From Flavobacterium sp. (GTDB taxonomy: Bacteria > Bacteroidota > Bacteroidia > Flavobacteriales > Flavobacteriaceae), in the NCBI GenBank assembly GCA_015478765.1, contig JADMKR010000014.1:1-8248 (forward strand): 8,248 bases of DNA. Reading direction: 5' to 3'. The translations under genes were made by a program, and so were the position numbers. Below the pieces are notes generated by a model. The model did no database searches. It was not told the DNA's origin and worked only from the letters and a program-made list of their open reading frames with translations. Shown here one piece after another: positions 1 through 6,093 of the stretch (position 1 is the stretch's first letter; the number at the start of each line of letters is the position of its first letter).

Positions 1-1
1 G

Positions 2-403
2 GTCAAGTCGCATTCGATCTACAAAGAAGAGGATACGGTTGTCCCACGTTATGAGTTGCCTGCTCTTTTAAAAGGAATTAAAGACATTGGTGGCAGGTAC
101 GGTTTCAAATCTGTTTGTTACGGCCATGCGGGTGACGGAAATTTACACGTCAATATTGTAAAAGGAGAAATGTCGGATGCCGACTGGGAACTGAACGTTC
201 CATTGGGAATCAGGGAAATTTTTCAACTTACTGTCAGCTTAGGAGGGACACTTTCGGGCGAACACGGCATTGGTTATGTACAAAAAAATTACATGGATAT
301 AGCTTTTGGAAATACGAGTTTGCAACTGATGAAAGGGATTAAGGATTTATTTGACCCGACAGGAATACTCAATCCCGGAAAAATACTTCCCGATTCAAAT
401 TAA
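2..403 (+). CDS. FAD-linked oxidase, GlcD / D-lactate dehydrogenase type, C-terminal part (5' end outside window)
   Basis: Only the last 133 residues are present. The open frame runs in from base 2 and ends at TAA 401-403. The TTG at 56 is an internal leucine codon, not a start, because the frame upstream reads on with family-like sequence (KEEDTVVPRYELP). Two motifs identify the C-terminal domain of the vanillyl-alcohol-oxidase/FAD-linked oxidase family: GHAGDGNLHVNI, with histidines that in relatives line the active site, and SGEHGIG. The end, FDPTGILNPGKI, is the usual family terminus, so the 3' end is intact. Relatives oxidise 2-hydroxy acids such as glycolate or D-lactate using FAD and pass electrons to quinone or another acceptor. 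The substrate cannot be told from this fragment. Family assignment is firm, specificity is open. Confidence 0.93.
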   Translation, partial: VKSHSIYKEEDTVVPRYELPALLKGIKDIGGRYGFKSVCYGHAGDGNLHVNIVKGEMSDADWELNVPLGIREIFQLTVSLGGTLSGEHGIGYVQKNYMDIAFGNTSLQLMKGIKDLFDPTGILNPGKILPDSN

Positions 404-421
404 ATACGGCATGTGCCGTAT
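404..421. repeat. Inverted repeat directly after the oxidase stop codon
   Basis: The arms ATACGGCA (404-411) and TGCCGTAT (414-421) are perfect reverse complements around TG. As RNA this would fold as a 7-bp stem with an ATGT loop. It touches the stop codon of the oxidase gene and has no T-run after it, so by itself it is not an intrinsic terminator. It may protect the mRNA 3' end. Confidence 0.6.
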
Positions 422-457
422 TGCCATACTGCCGAATGAATTATAGTTTTACCATAC

Positions 458-479
458 CAACCTGCTTGGGGGCAGGTTG
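458..479 (+). terminator. GC-rich stem-loop, possible first terminator of the oxidase gene
   Basis: CAACCTGC (458-465) pairs perfectly with GCAGGTTG (472-479) around a TTGGGG loop, giving an 8-bp stem. A T-rich but not uninterrupted stretch follows (about 485-504). The hairpin is clear. Calling it a terminator is inference, since the T-run is delayed. A stronger terminator lies about 35 bases downstream. Confidence 0.45.
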
Positions 480-511
480 TAAATTTAATTTTTGTTTATT
501 TTTTGAGATGG

Positions 512-541
512 AAAAGCCACCGGTTATATGGTGGCTTTTTT
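512..541 (+). terminator. Strong intrinsic terminator of the oxidase transcript
   Basis: AAAAGCCACC (512-521) pairs perfectly with GGTGGCTTTT (530-539) around an 8-base loop, and the T-run continues to 541. This is a textbook rho-independent terminator for the plus strand. On the minus strand the same hairpin is followed by only four T's, so it could also act, more weakly, for the micro-ORF that ends at 543. Confidence 0.88.
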
Positions 542-542
542 G

Positions 543-653
543 TTAATCTCGTTTCGGGCTATTCTTTTTGTCCCTCTTTTCTTCCTTCTTTTCCTTTGCG
601 GTTTTCAAAGGCTCTTTCTTTGCTGTTTTTTTAGCGTCGTGACTTTTTGCCAT
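543..653 (-). CDS. 36-residue lysine-rich basic micro-protein (hypothetical)
   Basis: An ATG at 653-651 opens a 36-codon frame ending with TAA at 545-543. It begins MAKSHDAKKTAKKEP and stays highly basic: 13 Lys and 2 Arg against 4 Glu and 3 Asp, about +8 net charge, with no Cys, Trp or Tyr and one Leu. There is no membrane segment or signal peptide, so it is probably cytosolic and disordered, with nucleic acid or ribosome binding a reasonable guess. The stop lies one base from the bidirectional hairpin at 512-541. Bases before the ATG are A-rich (caaaacc), as usual for Bacteroidota. A TATATTTA at about 26 bases upstream resembles the -7 box but lacks a good TTG partner. I recall similar short lysine-rich proteins in flavobacteria but cannot verify this here. 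Lys-rich composition can arise by chance in A/T-rich DNA, so the call is moderate. Confidence 0.55.
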   Translation of the reverse strand: MAKSHDAKKTAKKEPLKTAKEKKEEKRDKKNSPKRD

Positions 654-711
654 GGTTTTGATATTTGATGTTGGACAGGTAAATATAGGATTATTTTAAG
701 TTCCGGATAAT

Positions 712-741
712 AAAAAAAGCGCAGTGATGAACTGCGCTTTT
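712..741 (-). terminator. Intrinsic terminator of secA
   Basis: On the minus strand an 11-bp perfect stem, AAAAGCGCAGT with ACTGCGCTTTT (forward 731-741 and 715-725), closes a 5-base loop and runs into seven T's (the A-run at forward 712-718). It lies 20 bases beyond the secA stop codon and is oriented for secA. Confidence 0.93.
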
Positions 742-761
742 ATGGTAAAATAGTCAAAGTA

Positions 762-3700
762 TTATTCGCTAACCAAAACCCATTCGCCTTTGCTTAAATA
801 GGCTTCGGCTTTTTTATATTTCATGGTTTCGGTTTTGCCGGTCATAACGTTTTTGATGGTGACATTCTCGTTGCGACTTATTTTGGGCACTTCCCGGACG
901 ATTGTTTCTGTTACCTGACGTGGCTGCGTTTGACCAGCTTCACGATTCTGGGCAGCGGCTGAACGTGCATCCGGAGTGTCATCCTTGGAAGTCTTATAAT
1001 TTTCCTTCTTCGGCAATTCCCGTGCTTCTTGAATGTTTTGAGTTTGCTGTTGCGGCAGATCACCTTTGAACAGGAATGAAATTACCTCTTTATTGACACC
1101 GTTCAACATATTACTGAACAATTTAAATGCTTCAAATTTATATATCAGCAACGGATCCTTTTGTTCGTGAACAGCCAATTGCACCGACTGTTTCAGTTCG
1201 TCCATCTTTCGCAAATGCTTTTTCCATGCTTCGTCGACAATAGCAAGTGTGATGTTTTTCTCGAAATCGGCAATCAGTTGTTTACCCTCGGTTTGATATG
1301 CTTTTTCCAGATTAGTAACCACGCTCAAGGTCTTGACGCCATCGGTAAACGGAACTACAATACGTTCGTACTGATTGCCTTTATCCTCATACACATTTTT
1401 GATTATCGGAAATGATTCCCGTGCGCTGCGTTCCGTTTTTTCGGTATAATACTGAAGTGCCGCTTTGTAGACTTTGCCGGTTAATTCAATTTCGTTGATT
1501 TTATCAAACTCGCTTTCGCTGACAGGTGAAGTAATTGAGAAATATCGGATCAATTCAAACTCGAAATTCTTAAAGTCGAGAGCCGCTTTATTTTGTGATG
1601 TGATCAACTCACATGTGTCATACATCATATTGGCTATATCGACTTTAAGTCGTTCACCGTGAAGTGCGTGACGTCGTCGCTTGTAGACAACCTCACGTTG
1701 CGCATTCATAACATCATCATATTCAAGCAAACGCTTACGAACACCGAAATTATTTTCTTCGACTTTTTTCTGTGCACGCTCAATTGATTTGGTCATCATC
1801 GAATGCTGAATAACTTCACCTTCTTTAAGTCCCATTCGGTCCATAACTTTGGATACGCGTTCGGAGCCGAACAATCGCATCAAATTATCCTCTAGGGATA
1901 CATAAAACTGCGAACTTCCCGGATCTCCCTGTCGACCCGCCCGACCTCTTAGCTGACGGTCAACGCGCCGTGAATCATGTCGTTCGGTACCAACAATCGC
2001 CAGTCCGCCTGCGGCTTTTACTTCAGGTGACAATTTAATATCGGTTCCACGACCGGCCATATTGGTGGCAATGGTTACGACGCCGGCCTTACCCGCTTCC
2101 TCTACTATCTGCGCTTCCTGCTTGTGCATTTTGGCGTTCAAAACGTTGTGAGGAATATTTCGCATCTTCAGCATACGGCTCAATAATTCCGAAATCTCGA
2201 CAGACGTAGTTCCGATCAGAACCGGTCTTCCTGCTTGGGATAACTGCGTAACGTCTTCAATGACCGCGTTGAATTTTTCGCGGGTAGTTTTATAAATAAG
2301 GTCTTCTTTATCCTTTCGCGCCATTGGTTTATTGGTTGGAATTTCGACCACATCCAACTTATAGATTGTCCATAGTTCGCCAGCTTCGGTAACCGCAGTT
2401 CCGGTCATTCCCGAAAGTTTGCTGTACATCCTGAAATAGTTTTGAAGCGTAACTGTCGCAAAAGTTTGGGTGGCAGCTTCGATTTTGACGTTTTCCTTGG
2501 CTTCAATCGCCTGATGCAATCCGTCGGAATAGCGACGGCCTTCCATGATACGGCCGGTTTGCTCATCGACAATCATAATTTTGTTGTCCATGATTACATA
2601 CTCGACATCTTTTTCAAATAGCGAATAAGCTTTAAGCAGTTGCGTCAGCGTGTGGATGCGTTCGCTTTTCACCGAGAAATCCTGGAACAGCTTTTCTTTT
2701 TCTTCGGCTTCGGCGTCCTTTTCGAGTTTCATTTTTTCGATACGAGCGATCTCGGAACCGATATCCGGAAGTACGAAAAAGTCATCATCGGTATCTGAGG
2801 AAAGAAATTTGATACCGTTATCGGAAAGTTCGACCTGATTGTTTTTCTCTTCGATTACAAAGTACAATTCGGCATCGATAAGATGCATGTCCCGATTGTT
2901 GTCCTGCATGTACTGATTCTCAGTTTTTTGCAGCAATTGCCGAATACCCTCTTCACTGAGGAATTTAATGAGCGCTTTGTTTTTCGGCATTGATCGGTAG
3001 GCGCGAAGCAGGTTGAACCCACCGTCTTTTGTGTTGCCTTCCTTAATCAGTTTTTTAGCTTCAGCCAGAAAACCATTTGCCAATTGGCGTTGCATGGTTA
3101 CAAGTCGCTCGATTTTTGGTTTGAGTTCGTTGAATTCGTGTCGGTCACCTTGCGGAACAGGGCCGGAAATGATCAAAGGCGTTCGCGCATCATCAATCAA
3201 AACTGAATCGACCTCATCGACGATGGCATAATTATGCTTGCGTTGCACAAGATCTGATGGAGAGTGAGCCATATTGTCCCGCAAGTAATCGAAGCCAAAT
3301 TCATTATTGGTTCCGTAGGTGATATCGGCTTCGTAAGCGCGACGGCGTCCTTCGGAGTTTGGTTGATGGTTATCGATACAATCTACTGTGAGTCCGTGAA
3401 ATTCGAATAAAGGAGCTTTCCAGCTACTGTCACGTTTAGCAAGGTAATCGTTGACGGTGACCAGATGCACGCCGTTTCCGGTAAGCGCATTTAAATAAAG
3501 CGGAAGGGTTGCCACCAAAGTTTTACCTTCACCAGTTTGCATTTCGGCAATTTTACCTGAATGCAGGACCATACCACCAATTAGCTGAACGTCGTAATGA
3601 ATCATATCCCAGGTAATTTCTTTACCCGCTGCATTCCATGAATTTGCCCAAACCGCGGTGTCGCCTTCCAGTGTAATGTAGTTTTTGCTGGCAGACAATT

Positions 3701-4115
3701 CCCGATCTTTGGCGGTGGCTGTAACTTTTATTTGAGTGTTGTCTTTAAAGCGTCGTGCTGTTTCTTTGACTACGGCAAAAGCTTCCGGAAGTAAATCATT
3801 AAGTGTTTTTTCGGAGATTTCGTACGCTTCTTTTTCCAAAGCGTCGATTTCAACATAAATATCCTCACGCTTGTCGATATCTTCAACCGATTCCACCTGT
3901 TTCTTCAAATTTTCGATTTTTGAATCTTTATCGGCGCGTGCGGCTTGTATTGCTTTTTTAAATTCTGCTGTTTTAGCGCGAAGATCATCGTGCGAAAGTG
4001 CGGCCAGCGACTCTTCAAAACCTTTTATTTTTTGTAAAGTTCCCTGTAGTGCTTTAACATCCTTCTGGGATTTATCACCAACGAAAACCTTCAGTAAACT
4101 ATTGATAAGACTCAT
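762..4115 (-). CDS. secA: Preprotein translocase ATPase SecA, long flavobacterial form
   Basis: SecA is the cytosolic motor that uses ATP to push unfolded preproteins through the SecYEG channel. The 1,117 residues carry all core parts: Walker A MQTGEGKT (about 192-199), Walker B VDEVD (about 299-303), the preprotein cross-linking region after DARTPLIISGP (310-319), GMTGTA (569-574), helicase motif TNMAGRGTDIKL (684-695), GRAGRQGDPG (724-733), then the helical scaffold and wing domains. It is about 200 residues longer than E. coli SecA (901). By comparison with remembered E. coli motif positions, roughly 90 extra residues precede Walker A (charged segment about 55-140) and nearly 100 sit between Walker B and VDEQTGR (about 320-480). 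The tail (about 1021-1075) is a Gln/Lys-rich linker, and the last hundred residues contain no cysteine, so the SecB/lipid-binding zinc motif is missing. The ATG at 4115 is preceded by A-rich sequence (ataaaagc), and no earlier in-frame start is compelling. It is transcribed alone, with its own terminator. Confidence 0.99.
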   Translation of the reverse strand: MSLINSLLKVFVGDKSQKDVKALQGTLQKIKGFEESLAALSHDDLRAKTAEFKKAIQAARADKDSKIENLKKQVESVEDIDKREDIYVEIDALEKEAYEISEKTLNDLLPEAFAVVKETARRFKDNTQIKVTATAKDRELSASKNYITLEGDTAVWANSWNAAGKEITWDMIHYDVQLIGGMVLHSGKIAEMQTGEGKTLVATLPLYLNALTGNGVHLVTVNDYLAKRDSSWKAPLFEFHGLTVDCIDNHQPNSEGRRRAYEADITYGTNNEFGFDYLRDNMAHSPSDLVQRKHNYAIVDEVDSVLIDDARTPLIISGPVPQGDRHEFNELKPKIERLVTMQRQLANGFLAEAKKLIKEGNTKDGGFNLLRAYRSMPKNKALIKFLSEEGIRQLLQKTENQYMQDNNRDMHLIDAELYFVIEEKNNQVELSDNGIKFLSSDTDDDFFVLPDIGSEIARIEKMKLEKDAEAEEKEKLFQDFSVKSERIHTLTQLLKAYSLFEKDVEYVIMDNKIMIVDEQTGRIMEGRRYSDGLHQAIEAKENVKIEAATQTFATVTLQNYFRMYSKLSGMTGTAVTEAGELWTIYKLDVVEIPTNKPMARKDKEDLIYKTTREKFNAVIEDVTQLSQAGRPVLIGTTSVEISELLSRMLKMRNIPHNVLNAKMHKQEAQIVEEAGKAGVVTIATNMAGRGTDIKLSPEVKAAGGLAIVGTERHDSRRVDRQLRGRAGRQGDPGSSQFYVSLEDNLMRLFGSERVSKVMDRMGLKEGEVIQHSMMTKSIERAQKKVEENNFGVRKRLLEYDDVMNAQREVVYKRRRHALHGERLKVDIANMMYDTCELITSQNKAALDFKNFEFELIRYFSITSPVSESEFDKINEIELTGKVYKAALQYYTEKTERSARESFPIIKNVYEDKGNQYERIVVPFTDGVKTLSVVTNLEKAYQTEGKQLIADFEKNITLAIVDEAWKKHLRKMDELKQSVQLAVHEQKDPLLIYKFEAFKLFSNMLNGVNKEVISFLFKGDLPQQQTQNIQEARELPKKENYKTSKDDTPDARSAAAQNREAGQTQPRQVTETIVREVPKISRNENVTIKNVMTGKTETMKYKKAEAYLSKGEWVLVSE

Positions 4116-4136
4116 GCTTTTATGTAATTAAGTGTG

Positions 4137-4144
4137 CAAATTTA
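4137..4144 (-). promoter_or_regulatory. Candidate -7 box of the secA promoter
   Basis: On the minus strand TAAATTTG matches the Bacteroidota -7 consensus TAnnTTTG exactly, 21 bases before the secA ATG. No TTG stands 17-20 bases upstream, because that position is occupied by the terminator of the preceding gene. The call therefore rests on one element only. Confidence 0.4.
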
Positions 4145-4147
4145 CGC

Positions 4148-4174
4148 AAAAAAAAAGCCTCGCTAGAGACTTTT
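4148..4174 (-). terminator. Intrinsic terminator of the DUF2795 gene
   Basis: On the minus strand AAAAGTCTC pairs with GAGGCTTTT (one G-U pair) around a TAGC loop, and the T-run is nine bases long (forward A-run 4148-4156). It begins 16 bases after the DUF2795 stop codon and separates that gene from secA. Confidence 0.85.
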
Positions 4175-4190
4175 AAGATGGTTTTATTTT

Positions 4191-4412
4191 TTAATATTCA
4201 TCCTCGTTCCAAAGATAATCCTCGTCGGTTGGATAGTCGGGCCAAATTTCCTCCATTGATTCATATATCTCGCCTTCGTCCTCAATAGACTGAAGGTTTT
4301 CAACAACCTCGAGCGGAGCACCGGCACGGATGGCATAGTCAATAAGTTCATCTTTGGTTGCAGGCCACGGGGCGTCGCTTAGGTAGGATGCCAATTCTAA
4401 TGTCCAGTACAT
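4191..4412 (-). CDS. DUF2795 family protein, 73 residues
   Basis: A complete small acidic protein starting MYWTLELASYLSDAPWP and ending in a very acidic tail (WPDYPTDEDYLWNEDEY). It resembles the short, strongly conserved DUF2795 proteins I know from flavobacteria; no biochemical function is established to my knowledge. There is no signal peptide or membrane helix, so it should be cytosolic. The N-terminal two thirds look helical (YLSDAPWPATKDELIDYAIRAG, then VVENLQSIEDEG), reminiscent of small helical DNA- or protein-binding folds, though the acidic tail argues against simple DNA binding. The ATG at 4412 is the only sensible start and is followed by uninterrupted family-like sequence. It has a near-consensus promoter (4435-4464) and its own terminator (4148-4174), so it is a single-gene unit placed upstream of secA. 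Confidence 0.93.
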   Translation of the reverse strand: MYWTLELASYLSDAPWPATKDELIDYAIRAGAPLEVVENLQSIEDEGEIYESMEEIWPDYPTDEDYLWNEDEY

Positions 4413-4434
4413 CTTCTGTCGATTTAAGTTTATG

Positions 4435-4464
4435 CAAAAATAAATTTAATACTCAAATTGTCAA
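4435..4464 (-). promoter_or_regulatory. Bacteroidota-type promoter of the DUF2795 gene
   Basis: On the minus strand TTG (forward 4462-4464) is followed after exactly 19 bases by TATTTTTG (forward 4435-4442). This matches the TTG-N19-TAnnTTTG consensus of the Bacteroidota housekeeping sigma factor in every fixed position. The box ends 22 bases before the ATG at 4412, leaving a leader of roughly 15-20 bases. Confidence 0.75.
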
Positions 4465-4615
4465 GTAAAATTTAATATATTTTAAAAAAAGATAAGAACG
4501 TAAGTGTAATCGTTTGATAGTCAATAATTTGAAAAGAAAATTGAGCCACTGCCACGATTTGGAAATAATACAGATAAAAAGCATGTTATTTTCCAATGCG
4601 CTTCATCCAGTAATT

Positions 4616-5191
4616 TTAATGTGTTTTTGCGGGAACCCATTTAATTTCTTCGGCGCCAAGCTCGGCAGACAACATCCGTGCCAGCACAAAAAGAAAGTCA
4701 GAAAGGCGGTTCAGGTAGGTAATTGCCATCGAATCGACCGGTTCCTGATGGTTTAATTTCACTGCCAATCGTTCGGCGCGGCGACAAACACATCTCGCTA
4801 TATGACAATGTGACACGGTGGGATGGCCTCCCGGCAGAACAAAATGTGTCATAGGAGGAAGATTTGCTTCCATAGTGTCGATTGCACTTTCAAGGACCGA
4901 TACGTCGGCTTCTGAAATTAGGGGTATGTTGAGTCGCTCCTTTCCATTTTTCATGACCTGCTTATCAGGCGGCGTCGCCAGAATAGCTCCTATCGTAAAT
5001 AATCTATCCTGTATACGCTGTAGAATTTCTTTGTGAACCGGAGCAATATTTTGGTCGCGTACTAATCCAATATGGGAGTTGAGCTCGTCGATCGTACCAT
5101 AACTATCGATCCTTATATGGTCTTTGGGAACGCGGGTCCCGCCAAATAATGCGGTAGTTCCTTTATCGCCTGTCTTGGTATATACTTTCAT
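4616..5191 (-). CDS. pduO: PduO-type ATP:cob(I)alamin adenosyltransferase
   Basis: Transfers the adenosyl group of ATP to cob(I)alamin, making the coenzyme form of B12 for enzymes such as methylmalonyl-CoA mutase. It is a 191-residue cytosolic protein, the usual length, in a family that forms trimers of helical bundles. Diagnostic motifs are all present: YTKTGDKGTTALFGG near the N-terminus (4-18, phosphate-binding loop), DELN (35-38), FVLPGG (117-122), HIARCVCRRAER (130-141) and YLNRLSDFLFVLAR (159-172). The ATG at 5191 overlaps the stop of the upstream ABC ATPase gene as ATGA, so the two are translationally coupled and share a promoter. No other B12 gene lies in the window and I find no cobalamin riboswitch before the operon, so it probably serves salvage of external or shared cobalamin. 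The stop is TAA; no convincing terminator is visible in the 200 bases that follow. Confidence 0.96.
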   Translation of the reverse strand: MKVYTKTGDKGTTALFGGTRVPKDHIRIDSYGTIDELNSHIGLVRDQNIAPVHKEILQRIQDRLFTIGAILATPPDKQVMKNGKERLNIPLISEADVSVLESAIDTMEANLPPMTHFVLPGGHPTVSHCHIARCVCRRAERLAVKLNHQEPVDSMAITYLNRLSDFLFVLARMLSAELGAEEIKWVPAKTH

Positions 5192-5886
5192 AGATGTGGG
5201 GTAGGATTTATGGTGTCGCTTTCGATAATGCCATCCCGCAAACGGATGACTCTGTGGGCATACGCTGCGATGTCTTCCTCATGTGTCACCAATATTACTG
5301 TATTGCCACTTTTATGTATGGCATTGAACAGTTGCATGATTTCGATGGATGTTTTGCTGTCCAGGTTTCCGGTCGGTTCATCGGCTAATATAATCGATGG
5401 CTTGTTTACCAATGCACGGGCAATCGCGACCCTTTGTCGCTGTCCTCCTGATAATTGGTTGGGTTGATGGTCCATACGATCGGCCAGGCTAACTTGTTCA
5501 AGGACTTCGGTCGCGCGGGTGCGCCTGTCGCTTTTGGAATATCCGGCGTAAATCATCGGTAAGGCAACATTGTCGAGGGCTGTTGTTCGCGGAAGAAGAT
5601 TGAAAGTCTGAAATACGAATCCGATTTCCCGATTTCGGATGTCGGCAAGCTCGTCATCTGACATCTTACTCACATCTTTACCATTTAATATGTATTCGCC
5701 CGAAGTGGGCGTATCAAGGCATCCTAAAAGGTTCATCAACGTAGATTTTCCCGAGCCGGATGGGCCCATCAGTGCTACATATTCGCCTTTGTTAATTTGA
5801 AGATCAATTCCTTTCAGTACGTAAACTATCTCATTTCCAAGAACGAAATCGCGTTTTATAGCTGTAATTTTTATCAGTGGTGTCAT
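5188..5886 (-). CDS. ABC transporter ATP-binding protein, LolD/MacB type
   Basis: A stand-alone ATPase subunit of 232 residues with every nucleotide-binding motif: Walker A GPSGSGKST (41-49), Q-loop FVFQTFNLLP (Q93), signature LSGGQ (145-149), Walker B IILADEP (165-171), D-loop NLDS and H-loop VTH (about 200-202). The sequence around LLGCLDTPTSGEYILNG and FNLLPRTTALDNV is typical of the LolD / MacB / FtsE-like group, which energises lipoprotein release or efflux together with an FtsX/MacB-type permease. No permease is encoded nearby, so the partner must be elsewhere. I chose ATG 5886; three codons upstream a TTG is also in frame (5895), but it lies inside the promoter -7 box. The gene is first in an operon and overlaps the adenosyltransferase start by 4 bases. 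Exact substrate is unknown. Confidence 0.95.
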   Translation of the reverse strand: MTPLIKITAIKRDFVLGNEIVYVLKGIDLQINKGEYVALMGPSGSGKSTLMNLLGCLDTPTSGEYILNGKDVSKMSDDELADIRNREIGFVFQTFNLLPRTTALDNVALPMIYAGYSKSDRRTRATEVLEQVSLADRMDHQPNQLSGGQRQRVAIARALVNKPSIILADEPTGNLDSKTSIEIMQLFNAIHKSGNTVILVTHEEDIAAYAHRVIRLRDGIIESDTINPTPHL

Positions 5887-5892
5887 TGCATA

Positions 5893-5923
5893 CAAAAATA
5901 GTGAGTAAAATTTAGTATTTCAA
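5893..5923 (-). promoter_or_regulatory. Bacteroidota-type promoter of the ABC ATPase / adenosyltransferase operon
   Basis: On the minus strand TTG (forward 5921-5923), 20 bases, then TATTTTTG (forward 5893-5900). All fixed consensus positions match and spacing is one base longer than ideal. Only six bases separate the box from the ATG at 5886, so transcription would begin at or within a few bases of the start codon. Confidence 0.65.
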
Positions 5924-5945
5924 TCTAAATAGTCCATAAAAGCAC

Positions 5946-5962
5946 ACTATGTATTACATAGT
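5946..5962. promoter_or_regulatory. 17-bp perfect palindrome, operator candidate in divergent spacer
   Basis: ACTATGTA (5946-5953) and TACATAGT (5955-5962) are perfect reverse complements around a single T. The site lies 22 bases upstream of the -33 element of the ABC ATPase promoter and 131 bases before the lipoprotein ATG. This fits a dimeric regulator's site, but binding is inference and no regulator is encoded in the window. Confidence 0.45.
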
Positions 5963-6093
5963 TTTCATTATTTGTTATATATTTATAAGAAATAATATTA
6001 TTTATTAAAGTAGTCATAATTTTTTAAGTTAAATTGTGATATTTCTTCAGTTATTATATAAATTAGCCATTAAATTAATCTAAACCAATAATC

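Noticed and set aside
1161..4131. Several plus-strand open frames of 62-86 codons inside secA
   Set aside because: They are antisense shadows of an unmistakable secA and show no domain-like sequence.
4541..4556. GCCACTG, a string found in cobalamin riboswitches, close to the adenosyltransferase gene
   Set aside because: It lies beyond the 3' end of the gene and on the opposite strand, and no B12 box or other conserved element surrounds it. It is a chance heptamer.
4561..4594. Imperfect hairpin (GGAAATAAT with GTTATTTTCC) as a terminator for the adenosyltransferase operon
   Set aside because: The stem needs a bulge, has few G-C pairs and no T-run on the minus strand.
6034..6064. TTG-N20-TATAAATT as promoter of the lipoprotein gene
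   Set aside because: The second element matches only the TA of TAnnTTTG; in such AT-rich DNA this is not convincing. The promoter of this gene remains unlocated.
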